A DNA stretch of 32,218 nucleotides, taken from positions 204 through 32,421 of the forward strand of contig DKCH01000054.1 in assembly GCA_002449135.1 (NCBI GenBank), in the 5' to 3' direction. Under the pieces are notes generated by a model. That model had not been told where the DNA came from. It made no database searches and saw only the letters and a list, made by a program, of their open reading frames with translations. Below are positions 14,676 to 23,054 of the stretch, in pieces (within the stretch, counting starts at the first letter, position 1; the number at the start of each line of letters is the position of its first letter). Both the position numbers and the translations under genes were made by a program. The stretch is from Caryophanales bacterium UBA6879 (GTDB lineage Bacteria > Bacillota_I > Bacilli_A > RFN20 > CAG-288).

Positions 14676-16463
14676 ATGGATAAAAAAATAATATTCGCCG
14701 GGTTAACAAGCTTAGTTTTAACACTAACAAGTTGTAACTCTACTACTAAACAAGTTACACTAACTTTTAAAGATGGTGATCGTGTTATTGGAAGTTTAGT
14801 AGGTCCACAATTAGGAAAAATTAAAGGTAACTCTGAATTTGAAAAACAAATCAGCTCTTTTGAATTAAAAGAAAATACAACATTTAAAGGCTGGTATACT
14901 TCATTAGACTTATCTAAAAAGGTTTCTATAAATAATTTCCCTAGTAAAGATATGGAAGTGTATGGTTTTTTTGCTAACCATGTAACAATTAATTTAGAAA
15001 AATCAGATAATGAAGCTACTTATCCTGAAGGTGAAACTGATTTATATTCTTATAGTGGTGTACAAGGCGAAGAAATTGGTTATAAATTTCCTCAACCAAG
15101 CAAAAAAGAATCATTTTTCTCTGGTTGGTATATAAAAGATACTGACACTGTTTTTGATTCTCGTTTTTATCCTGCAAGTAGTTTAACATTAATTCCAAAG
15201 TTTACTTCTTATCCTACTATTAGTTTTGTTACTAATGTTGATAATTATAAAATTCCAGATGTTAAATATAATCCAAATGAACCATTTAAATCTGAAGACT
15301 ACATTGATGCTTCAAAATTAAACAAAGGTGAAAATTATAAATTTGATGCTTGGTATTATGATGATCAATTTATAAATAGAGTCGATTTTAATAATTTAAG
15401 TAAAACCTCATGTACCATATATGCACATTTTTATGTCAAAAGAACTATTTCATATGTTACAGGTTTGGAAAATGTAAATATTCCAAGTCAATCATTGTTC
15501 CCTGAAGAACAAATTTCAATTCCTAGTCCAAAAGATTTAATTCAAGAAACTAAATATTTTGATTCATGGTATTTGAAAGATGAAAATGGCCAGTATTTAA
15601 CAGAACCATTTTTTAAAAACAACAAAGTCATGTTAGATAAAGACATAACTCTTTATGCAAAGTGGTTAGATAAACCAACAATTGAAATTTATACTAGTGA
15701 ACAAGCAAGTACACCTATAGCGACTTTTAATACTTTTATTCCTGGTAGTATTTTAAATTTAAAGAATTACGCAAAAGATGATATAACTAATCACTTACAT
15801 TTTAGTAGTTTTTATACTCTAAATAATGGTCAAAAAGAATATTTATTAGATAATAACTATAATTTTATTGTTCCATCTACTTCAACAAAAATTTATATAG
15901 AATATCTAGAAATGAAACAACTTTCATTTAATTTCTTAGATGCTTATAAACAACCTCTAGATTTAAGTATAACTGTAGATAACCTTTATGGAACAAAATT
16001 TACTAAAGAGGATATTTCAAACTATTTAAAACCTTATTTAAGTAAATCAGCATATTTAAATGAAAATAATGATTATATAATTTACAATTACTATCAAAAA
16101 GAAAATGATAGTTATTTCCCTTTTGATTTTCCATTAACTATTTCTGAAGATACAAATATTTATTTAGGTTTTGCTTTTAAAGTTAACCTAAATTTAAATA
16201 TTTATTTAGATAATAATCTAATTACTACAATTGATTTAAATGGTTATCAAAATCAAGATATTACAGAAAATAAACCTATAAGCATTACTAAAAACAATAA
16301 GTATTCAATTTACAACCATGAAGTAGAAATACCTAGTAATTCAGCTGAATTTTCAAGCTCTAGTTTAATTGACGAAAACTACCCAAATTATTCTTATGAT
16401 TTAACAACTAAATTTCCTGATAAATCTTTAAAAATAAGAATTGATTTTTCTTCACTTAATTAA
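14676..16463 (+). CDS. Lipoprotein with InlB B-type (Listeria/Bacteroides) repeats
   Basis: This is a 595-residue surface lipoprotein: MDKK, a hydrophobic stretch and the lipobox LTSC with C20. The chain is built of tandem units of about 75 residues with an aromatic core: FKGWY (70-74), FSGWY (148-152), FDAWY (223-227), FDSWY (295-299) and a looser FSSFY (376-380). Each is followed by a Y-A-x-[WF]-like closing strand (LYAKW at 326-330). This is the pattern of InlB B-repeats (Flg_new type), which form stalk-like surface structures. The last 200 residues are less regular. It is probably displayed outside the membrane; the ligand is unknown. The start has only a distant AAAGG. Its 3' end overlaps uvrC by 8 bases. 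Confidence 0.85.
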   Translation: MDKKIIFAGLTSLVLTLTSCNSTTKQVTLTFKDGDRVIGSLVGPQLGKIKGNSEFEKQISSFELKENTTFKGWYTSLDLSKKVSINNFPSKDMEVYGFFANHVTINLEKSDNEATYPEGETDLYSYSGVQGEEIGYKFPQPSKKESFFSGWYIKDTDTVFDSRFYPASSLTLIPKFTSYPTISFVTNVDNYKIPDVKYNPNEPFKSEDYIDASKLNKGENYKFDAWYYDDQFINRVDFNNLSKTSCTIYAHFYVKRTISYVTGLENVNIPSQSLFPEEQISIPSPKDLIQETKYFDSWYLKDENGQYLTEPFFKNNKVMLDKDITLYAKWLDKPTIEIYTSEQASTPIATFNTFIPGSILNLKNYAKDDITNHLHFSSFYTLNNGQKEYLLDNNYNFIVPSTSTKIYIEYLEMKQLSFNFLDAYKQPLDLSITVDNLYGTKFTKEDISNYLKPYLSKSAYLNENNDYIIYNYYQKENDSYFPFDFPLTISEDTNIYLGFAFKVNLNLNIYLDNNLITTIDLNGYQNQDITENKPISITKNNKYSIYNHEVEIPSNSAEFSSSSLIDENYPNYSYDLTTKFPDKSLKIRIDFSSLN

Positions 16464-18222
16464 TTGATTTATCTACTTTCTCTTTTAAAAGTTTAACAGA
16501 TTCTTCAGGAATAAATTGTTTTAATTCATCAACACTAGCTTGTTTAATACTTTCTAATGTCGGATACGCTTCTATTAACATAGCTTTTCTTTTTTTACCT
16601 ATACCCTTAATATCATCATACACAGTTTGATAAAAATCTTTAGCATGTCTATTTCTAAATGAAGTTATAGCAAATCTATGAACCTCGTCTTGCATACGCA
16701 TTAAAAGAAAAAACAATGGTGATTTTTTATCAAGAGGAATAATTTCTCCTGTTTGCCCATTTATTAATGAATCAGTTTCATGTTTATCATTTTTTCTTAA
16801 ACCTGCTAATGGAATATCAACTTTTAATTTTTCCTCAACTGAAAGAGCAGCTTGAATTTGAGTCTCACCACCATCAAGAATAATTAAATCTGGTTTCTTT
16901 TGATTTTCCTTAATCATTCTAGTAAAACGTCTAGTAAGAACCTCAACCATACTTGCTAAATCATCTTTTTTATTTTCGCCACGCAAATTATACTTTCTAT
17001 ATAAATTTGGTGCTTTTTCCCCGTTAATATATTTAACCATCGCACCTATTGCGTCACTACCTTGTAAATGAGAGTTATCATAAAGTTCAATATCTAATGG
17101 AGTTTTAATAGATAATAAATGACCTAATTCCTCAAGTAAAGTAAGCTTATCATCTTCTAACCGTGCTGTTTGAAAATGCTGATCAAGCCCTTGTTTAGCA
17201 TTTTCTAAAGCCATAAATAACAAGTCCTTTTTAAAGCCACGCAAAGGAACTAAAACATCAATTTCTAAAGATTCTTTTAAAAGATCAACTAATTCTTTAA
17301 TAGAAATTACTAATTCTTTTGGTTTATCATGATTTTTATAATATTGCAATAAAGAAGTAGCAATAACTTCCTCCACATCTGAATATAATTCAATAACAAA
17401 CAAATTCTTTCCTAGTAATATTCCACGTCTAAAAGTTAAAATTGCAATAGAAATAAATCCTTCTCTAATAGAATAACCTACAAAATCTCTATTAACATGA
17501 TCTTGCATCATAATTTTCTGACTAGAAATAGTTTGATTAACAGCATCTATTTGTTCTTTATATTCATTAGCTTTTTCAAATTCTAAATTGTCTGAGGCTT
17601 TTTTCATTTTTTCTTTCAAATTAGATAAAATTTCTGAAGCATCACCATTTAAAAACTTAGTAATATCAGAAACTATTTTCTTATAACTTTCTTCTGAAAT
17701 CTTATTTATACATGGTGCTAAGCATTGTCCTAAATAATAATATAAACATGGTTTTTTAGGTAACACATTACATTTCCGCAAAGGAAAAATTTTATTTAAA
17801 AGATTAATGGTTGTATAGCAGGATTTAGAAGATGGAAAGGGACCAAAATAGTAATAGTTTTTTTCCTTATCCTTATGAGCAATTTTTAAAAAAGGATCAT
17901 TACCCTTTTTTAAAGCAATGTAAGGATACATTTTTCCATCTTTAAGCAAGATATTAAATTTAGGATAATATTTTTGAATAAGATTTATTTCTAATAGTAA
18001 TGCTTCTTTTTCAGTATTTGTTTCAATAATATCAAAATCAGTAATTTCTGAAACCATTTTAGCCACTTTTCCAACTTGTGGACGCGTAAAATATTGCTTA
18101 ACTCTTTTAACTAAAGATTTAGCTTTTCCTACATAAATAATAGTTCCATTCTTATCTTTCATCTGATAAGAACCAGGACGATCCGGCAAAAGATCAATTT
18201 TAGATTGTAAAATTGGATTCAT
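16456..18222 (-). CDS. uvrC: Excinuclease ABC subunit C (UvrC)
   Basis: This 588-residue protein makes both incisions in nucleotide excision repair after UvrA/UvrB find damage. The domains in order are the GIY-YIG nuclease (PGSYQMKD at 16-23, IYVGKAKSLVKRVKQYF at 29-45), a cysteine cluster (CLYYYLGQCLAPC), the UVR helix pair that binds UvrB (FEKANEYKEQIDAV), the RNase H-like C-terminal nuclease (IELYDNSHLQGSDAIGAMV, then DLIILDGG) and a helix-hairpin-helix end (IKGIGKKRKAMLIEAYP). The length is normal. Its ATG overlaps the mutS2 stop (ATGA), so the two genes are translationally coupled. The 3' end meets the B-repeat lipoprotein gene tail to tail. Confidence 0.97.
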   Translation of the reverse strand: MNPILQSKIDLLPDRPGSYQMKDKNGTIIYVGKAKSLVKRVKQYFTRPQVGKVAKMVSEITDFDIIETNTEKEALLLEINLIQKYYPKFNILLKDGKMYPYIALKKGNDPFLKIAHKDKEKNYYYFGPFPSSKSCYTTINLLNKIFPLRKCNVLPKKPCLYYYLGQCLAPCINKISEESYKKIVSDITKFLNGDASEILSNLKEKMKKASDNLEFEKANEYKEQIDAVNQTISSQKIMMQDHVNRDFVGYSIREGFISIAILTFRRGILLGKNLFVIELYSDVEEVIATSLLQYYKNHDKPKELVISIKELVDLLKESLEIDVLVPLRGFKKDLLFMALENAKQGLDQHFQTARLEDDKLTLLEELGHLLSIKTPLDIELYDNSHLQGSDAIGAMVKYINGEKAPNLYRKYNLRGENKKDDLASMVEVLTRRFTRMIKENQKKPDLIILDGGETQIQAALSVEEKLKVDIPLAGLRKNDKHETDSLINGQTGEIIPLDKKSPLFFLLMRMQDEVHRFAITSFRNRHAKDFYQTVYDDIKGIGKKRKAMLIEAYPTLESIKQASVDELKQFIPEESVKLLKEKVDKSIN

Positions 18223-20531
18223 GAACGTAAATTAACCACAGTGGCACCTAATCCACCCTCGTTTTCCCCACCTGAGCGAAATGACTCGACATACTTATTT
18301 TTCTTTAAAACCTCATTAACAACTTTTCTTAAAATGCCTGAACCAAAACCATGAATAATTCTTACTTGATGATACCTAGCTAATAAAACATCATCCAAAT
18401 ATTTTTCAACTGCTGATTTAGCCTCATCAGCTCTTAAACCAATAATATTAAGTTGAATTGGTACATTATTTTTTAAAGAAATAAAATTATCAATGGAACT
18501 TACTTTCTTTTTCTCAACTTTAGGAGCTTCTAAAAATGTCAAATTATTCAAAGAAGTATTTGTAATTATCCCATTAATATTAACTGTTACTTGTTTCTTT
18601 TCTAAATTGATATTTTCAATATTACCCACTTGAGAAATTGAATTAACCATAACCTTATCACCAATATTAAAAATATGTCTAATAACTTTAGGTTTGTTTT
18701 CAGCATAAGCCTTTTTATTCGAAATTTTACTAAGTTCACCTTTAAGTTTAGCCATTTGCTTTAAATCAATTTTATTTTGCAAATACATAGCTTCTAATTT
18801 CTTTTTTTCTTCCAAAACAAACTTTTCAATTTTTTCACTTGCTTGATTAACAATATTTTCTTTTTCTAAAGCTAAAGCCTTAATGGCTTCTTCTCTTTTT
18901 TTATTTAAATGATTAAGTTCTTCTAATTTCTTTTTGTAATCTTCATTTAATTTATTGTTTTCCAACTGTAATTTTTCTAATTTATCTAACATTTCTTTTT
19001 CTTTAAAAGAAGTAGATTGAATAATATATTGTTTAGCATAAGCTAAAATTTCTTTATTTAAACCTAAATTACTAGCAACTTCTAAAGCATATGATTTACC
19101 AATTAAACCTTCTTTAAACTTAAAAGTTGGCTTAATATCTTTTTCATTAAATATCATTGCCCCATTTTGAATCTTTTCATCTTTTAAAGAAAGTTTTTTA
19201 ATGCCATCATAATGAGAAGTAATAATTGAATAACAATCAAATTTTTCTAAATATTTAATAATACCAATACCTAAACCTTCACCATCTAATGGAGAAGTCC
19301 CTTGACCAATTTCATCAACAATAAACAAGGAATCTTTAGACAGATATTTTAAAGCAGAAATAATTTTACTTATATGCGAAGAAAAAGTAGATAAATTATC
19401 TAATAAAGATTGGTTATCACCACTTAAAAAGAATATAGAAGAAAAGACCTTCAAATTGACATCTCCTAAGCAATCAACCATAAGGCCTTTTTGATTCATA
19501 TAACAAGCTAAACATACTGCTTTAATATAAACAGTTTTACCACCAGCATTTGGTCCAGAAATTATTAATATTTTTTGTTTATCATTCCCAAGATGAATAG
19601 AATTTCTAACAACAATTTTTCCATCTAACAAAGGATGGGCAAACTCTTCAATACTAATTTCATCACTAATTTTAGCAATAGTACCATTATAAGAGAGACC
19701 AAAATAAAATCTAGCAAAAATAGAATCTAGTTTTAAACAAATTTTATAATCAGATTCTAATCTTGGCAAATTTGCTCTAATTAGATTAGAAAGATCAGTT
19801 AAAATACGATTAATTTCATTCTCTTCAGCAATTTTTAATTCGGAAATTTTATTTTGTAAATCTAAAATTTCATAAGGCACAATAAAAGTAGTATTACCAG
19901 AATTAGAAATATCTACTACCATACCTTTAACTTTGTTTTTTTCAGGTGTAAAAACAGCTAAACATGGTAAACCATCTTTACTTACCTCACCTCCCTCAAC
20001 TAAATAATTAGCGTATTTTTTTTTGCATGAATTAATAGCACTATTAAATGAAGAAGATAAAGTTAAAATATTTGTTCTAATTTCTTTTAATTTTAAAGAA
20101 GCCTCACTAGAAATAGAAAAATCAGGTAAAACTGTTTTCTTAATATTATTTAAAATATTATCAAATCTAAATAAATCCAAAGAAAGATTAGAAATCTCTA
20201 CTAAATTAGGATCCTTATTGAAAGAATCCATAAAAGAATTTACATTAGTTAAAAAATTCTCAAAATTATATAATCCTTGAGGATCCAAAACTCCTTGTTT
20301 ACTTACAAAAATAAAAACCTTTGTTAAATCCTTAACCTTTTTCAAAATAAGTATGTTTCCCTTATTATGAAAAAGTTGAGCTTCACTTAGAAATCTATGT
20401 TCCAAAGCTAAAACATCACTATTAGTAATAATAGTATTTTGATTATAATTTAAACAATTAGTTTCAAAATTAAAATAATTTAATAATTTAGATGTGATTT
20501 TATCAATTTCAAGACCATCAATTAATAACAT
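18219..20531 (-). CDS. mutS2: Endonuclease MutS2
   Basis: This 770-residue protein has the normal MutS2 length. Counting from the in-frame TTG at 20537 (+2), there is an N-terminal core, the ABC-type ATPase with Walker A SGPNAGGKT (327-335), a signature region STFSSHISKI (383-392) and Walker B LFIVDEIGQGTSP (404-416). A long coiled coil of K/E/L-rich sequence follows (about 490-620). The C-terminal Smr endonuclease domain has IIGLRADEA and HGFGSGILRK. MutS2 proteins suppress recombination or rescue collided ribosomes through Smr cleavage. The ATG at 20531 is preferred over the TTG; neither has a Shine-Dalgarno sequence. A MutS2 near rnhC is a neighbourhood known from Bacillus. Confidence 0.95.
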   Translation of the reverse strand: MLLIDGLEIDKITSKLLNYFNFETNCLNYNQNTIITNSDVLALEHRFLSEAQLFHNKGNILILKKVKDLTKVFIFVSKQGVLDPQGLYNFENFLTNVNSFMDSFNKDPNLVEISNLSLDLFRFDNILNNIKKTVLPDFSISSEASLKLKEIRTNILTLSSSFNSAINSCKKKYANYLVEGGEVSKDGLPCLAVFTPEKNKVKGMVVDISNSGNTTFIVPYEILDLQNKISELKIAEENEINRILTDLSNLIRANLPRLESDYKICLKLDSIFARFYFGLSYNGTIAKISDEISIEEFAHPLLDGKIVVRNSIHLGNDKQKILIISGPNAGGKTVYIKAVCLACYMNQKGLMVDCLGDVNLKVFSSIFFLSGDNQSLLDNLSTFSSHISKIISALKYLSKDSLFIVDEIGQGTSPLDGEGLGIGIIKYLEKFDCYSIITSHYDGIKKLSLKDEKIQNGAMIFNEKDIKPTFKFKEGLIGKSYALEVASNLGLNKEILAYAKQYIIQSTSFKEKEMLDKLEKLQLENNKLNEDYKKKLEELNHLNKKREEAIKALALEKENIVNQASEKIEKFVLEEKKKLEAMYLQNKIDLKQMAKLKGELSKISNKKAYAENKPKVIRHIFNIGDKVMVNSISQVGNIENINLEKKQVTVNINGIITNTSLNNLTFLEAPKVEKKKVSSIDNFISLKNNVPIQLNIIGLRADEAKSAVEKYLDDVLLARYHQVRIIHGFGSGILRKVVNEVLKKNKYVESFRSGGENEGGLGATVVNLRS

Positions 20532-20559
20532 AAGCAAATAAATTTTATCACAATTTTAA

Positions 20560-20588
20560 TTGCTTATTAAAAATAAGATTATTAAAAT
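20560..20588 (+). promoter_or_regulatory. Promoter of rnhC, very close to the start codon
   Basis: TTGCTT (20560-20565), a 17-base spacer and TAAAAT (20583-20588) form a good promoter. The -10 box ends only 9 bases before the ATG at 20598, so transcription should begin at or within about 3 bases of the start codon. No Shine-Dalgarno sequence is present. Confidence 0.55.
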
Positions 20589-20597
20589 ATTTAAGAT

Positions 20598-21506
20598 ATG
20601 GAATATTACAAATATAAAGTAGACCAAGCAAAAATGGAAGAAATTAAAGATTTCTACGATGCAAAACTCATTGAAGATAAAAAAAGACCATATGACGTTT
20701 TTGAAATAACAACTTTAGATAATGTGAGTATAAAATGCTATCGCTCCAAAGATTTATACACAATTCTTTTTGCTGGCAATTTACCTGAAGTTGAATTAGA
20801 AACTAAAATCTTTTTCCCGAATGCTAATAAAATTACAAAACATGTCTATGCAAATAATGGTGAATGGGAAGATTCATCTAATCAAATAGGCTCAGATGAA
20901 GTAGGTATAGGTGATTTCTTTTTAGGTTTTTATGTAGTAGCAACATATTTGGAACATACAGATATAGAATATATTTCTAAATTAGGAGTAAGAGATTCAA
21001 AAAAATTAACAGATTCCAAAATAGAAGAAATCGCTCCAAAATTAATTGAAAAAATTAAAAAATACACCATAAGAATCTCACCAAGCAAATTAGACTATTA
21101 TAAAAACTTAGGTTTCTCTACACATGTCATTTTAGCCAAGGCTCATAACCTTGCTCATGAAGAAATTATAAAAAAATACCATATCAATAATAATGTTCCT
21201 ATTTATGTAGATCAATTTGAAAAAGAGCCTACTTATTTAAAATATTGTAATTATAAGTTACCAAATCCAATTGTTTTTAAAACTAAAGGAGAAACATATT
21301 TCCCTTCAGTAGCAACAGCTTCAGTAATTGCTCGTTATTTATTTTTAGAAGATTGGAAAAAAATGGAAGAAAAATTTAAGACTATAATTCCAAAAGGAGC
21401 ATCAATAGAAGTTGATAAAACTTATAAACTACTTCAAAAAAAATATTCACAAGAGGAATTAGATCCTTTTGTAAAACATTTTTTTAGAAACTATAAAGAA
21501 TCTTAG
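20598..21506 (+). CDS. rnhC: Ribonuclease HIII
   Basis: This 302-residue enzyme cleaves the RNA strand of RNA-DNA hybrids. The N-terminal 85 residues form the TBP-like substrate-binding domain specific to RNase HIII. The catalytic domain begins at IGSDEVGIGDFF (97-108) with D100 and E101. D205 in IYVDQFE and E232 in TKGETYFPS complete the D-E-D-E set typical of HIII, against D-E-D-D in HII. RDSKKL (132-137) and AKAHNLAHEE (180-189) are further family blocks. It is divergent from mutS2 and ends 4 bases before the convergent rluD-like gene. The start lacks a Shine-Dalgarno sequence, and the promoter makes a leaderless message likely. Confidence 0.95.
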   Translation: MEYYKYKVDQAKMEEIKDFYDAKLIEDKKRPYDVFEITTLDNVSIKCYRSKDLYTILFAGNLPEVELETKIFFPNANKITKHVYANNGEWEDSSNQIGSDEVGIGDFFLGFYVVATYLEHTDIEYISKLGVRDSKKLTDSKIEEIAPKLIEKIKKYTIRISPSKLDYYKNLGFSTHVILAKAHNLAHEEIIKKYHINNNVPIYVDQFEKEPTYLKYCNYKLPNPIVFKTKGETYFPSVATASVIARYLFLEDWKKMEEKFKTIIPKGASIEVDKTYKLLQKKYSQEELDPFVKHFFRNYKES

Positions 21507-21510
21507 TATA

Positions 21511-22416
21511 TTAATTTAATTTATTTTCAGCAACTAAAGTTAAAACCTTTTTAAAATAATTATCAATTGGGGCATAAAAAACCATTTTCTTATTTAAAAA
21601 AGGATGAATAAAACTTAACCTATATGCATGGAGTAACTGACCTTGATCCAAATATTTATTTTTAGTTGAGCAATATAAAGGATCACCTAAAATTGGATGT
21701 TTTATATATGCTAAATGAACTCTAATTTGATGGGTACGACCTGTTTCTAATTTACATTTTAATAATGCAACATCTTGATATTGTTTAATTACAGTAAAAT
21801 GTGTAACGGCCTCTTTGCCATTAATCAAATTAACTGCCATTTTTTGTCTATCTTTAATGTCTCTTCCAATTGGCGCATCAACTTTAAAAAACTTATCTTT
21901 AAAAAATCCATAAGCTAAAGCTAAATATTCACGATTAATAAGATGTTTACTAACTAAATCAACAAGTTTTTTCTTGGCTTCCAAAGTTTTACCAACAACA
22001 AGTAAACCTGATGTATCCTTATCAATACGATGAACAATTCCCATTCTAAAGTTAGAAGTAATATCTTCACTAGTTTTTGAAAAATCATAAGCCAAACCAT
22101 TAGCTAATGTATCATTTAAATGACCATGTGCAGGATGAACAACTAAGCCGCGAGGCTTATTGATTACTAATAAATATTGATCTTCATAAACAATTTGATA
22201 ATCAACTTTTTTAGGAACAATATGTTCTTCAACTTGTTCTTCATATGTTATTTTATCGTTAACTTTTAAAATCAAACCAGCTTTAGTAACTAATTTATCA
22301 TTAACAAAAATTTTATTAGAATCAACTAATTTTTTTACTTGTGATCTTGTTAAATTAGTTTTACTAGAAATATAAGTATCTAAACGAGAAGAAGTATCAC
22401 AAACTAACTTATTCAT
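21511..22416 (-). CDS. RluA/RluD-family rRNA pseudouridine synthase
   Basis: This 301-residue protein has an N-terminal S4 RNA-binding domain (RLDTYISSKTNLTRSQVKKLV, residues 11-31, to about 60) and an RluA-type catalytic domain. The active-site motif is HRIDKDTSGLLVVGKT (129-144), with catalytic D132. INKPRGLVVHPAHG (85-98) and RTHQIRVHLAYIKHPILGDPLY are the other family blocks. It isomerises uridines in 23S rRNA; helix 69 sites would be the RluD targets, but target choice cannot be read from sequence. It overlaps lspA by 8 bases (ATG inside the lspA end), a neighbourhood common in Firmicutes. Confidence 0.93.
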   Translation of the reverse strand: MNKLVCDTSSRLDTYISSKTNLTRSQVKKLVDSNKIFVNDKLVTKAGLILKVNDKITYEEQVEEHIVPKKVDYQIVYEDQYLLVINKPRGLVVHPAHGHLNDTLANGLAYDFSKTSEDITSNFRMGIVHRIDKDTSGLLVVGKTLEAKKKLVDLVSKHLINREYLALAYGFFKDKFFKVDAPIGRDIKDRQKMAVNLINGKEAVTHFTVIKQYQDVALLKCKLETGRTHQIRVHLAYIKHPILGDPLYCSTKNKYLDQGQLLHAYRLSFIHPFLNKKMVFYAPIDNYFKKVLTLVAENKLN

Positions 22417-23053
22417 CTTTTTTATCCTCTAAGGTAGTTTTTTCTTTATTATCTATTTTTTCATTTAAACCAGCTTTTTTAATGTTTTCTTCAACTTTTT
22501 GTGAATCGAATTCTTTATCAATTTCTTTATTTTTTTCTTTAAATTCTTCAACAAAAGTAGAAATAATAAACAAAATAACACCAATAACTAAATACGAATC
22601 AGCTAAATTAAAAGTTGGAAAAACATAATTACCAAATTTAAATTGGATAAAATCTATAACACCTTCTTTATAAAAAGCACGATCAATGAAATTACCAACA
22701 GCACCAGATAAACATAATAATAAACAGACTTTATTAAATTTTGAAAGCTTTTTCCATTTCCAAATTAAATATCCACCTATTAATAAAGAAGCAACTAATG
22801 AAATAGTTACTAATAAAGCTTTTTTCCCAGAAAATGATCCCCAAGCCGCCCCTTTGTTATAAAGAACTTCAAAATAAAAGAAATTAGGAATAACAGTAAT
22901 ACTATTAGAAATTGCTTGACCTTGAGAATTAATTCCAATAACTAAAGCATTATTAAAAGACCATTTAGTAACAATATCTAAAATTAATAAAAGAGGAAAT
23001 AACCAAATTAAACTAGTTAAAAACCACTTTATATAAAATTTGAATTTTTCCAT
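22409..23053 (-). CDS. lspA: Lipoprotein signal peptidase (LspA)
   Basis: This 214-residue aspartic peptidase has four membrane segments and removes the signal peptide from prolipoproteins. The catalytic pair is D124 in GNFIDRAFYKEGVIDFI and D152 in FNLADSYLVIG; NKGAAWG (66-72) is the family N-x-G-x-x-[FW]-G block. The catalytic core ends near residue 168. The remaining 46 residues form a highly charged cytoplasmic tail rich in K, E and D, unlike the usual 150-170-residue enzyme. Two lipoprotein substrates lie in this window. It sits 1 base after ileS and overlaps the rluD-like gene. Confidence 0.95.
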   Translation of the reverse strand: MEKFKFYIKWFLTSLIWLFPLLLILDIVTKWSFNNALVIGINSQGQAISNSITVIPNFFYFEVLYNKGAAWGSFSGKKALLVTISLVASLLIGGYLIWKWKKLSKFNKVCLLLCLSGAVGNFIDRAFYKEGVIDFIQFKFGNYVFPTFNLADSYLVIGVILFIISTFVEEFKEKNKEIDKEFDSQKVEENIKKAGLNEKIDNKEKTTLEDKKDE

Positions 23054-23054
23054 G

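Noticed and set aside
18219..18222. Mycoplasma-type code with TGA as tryptophan
   Set aside because: mutS2 ends in TGA at its normal C-terminus and overlaps the uvrC ATG; tryptophans in the other genes are encoded by TGG where checked.
20023..20280. Plus-strand open frame of 85 codons inside mutS2
   Set aside because: It is antisense to a conserved gene and has no ribosome binding site. The same applies to antisense frames at 15016-15198, 28372-28575 and 29964-30272 and to the out-of-frame one at 25825-26022.
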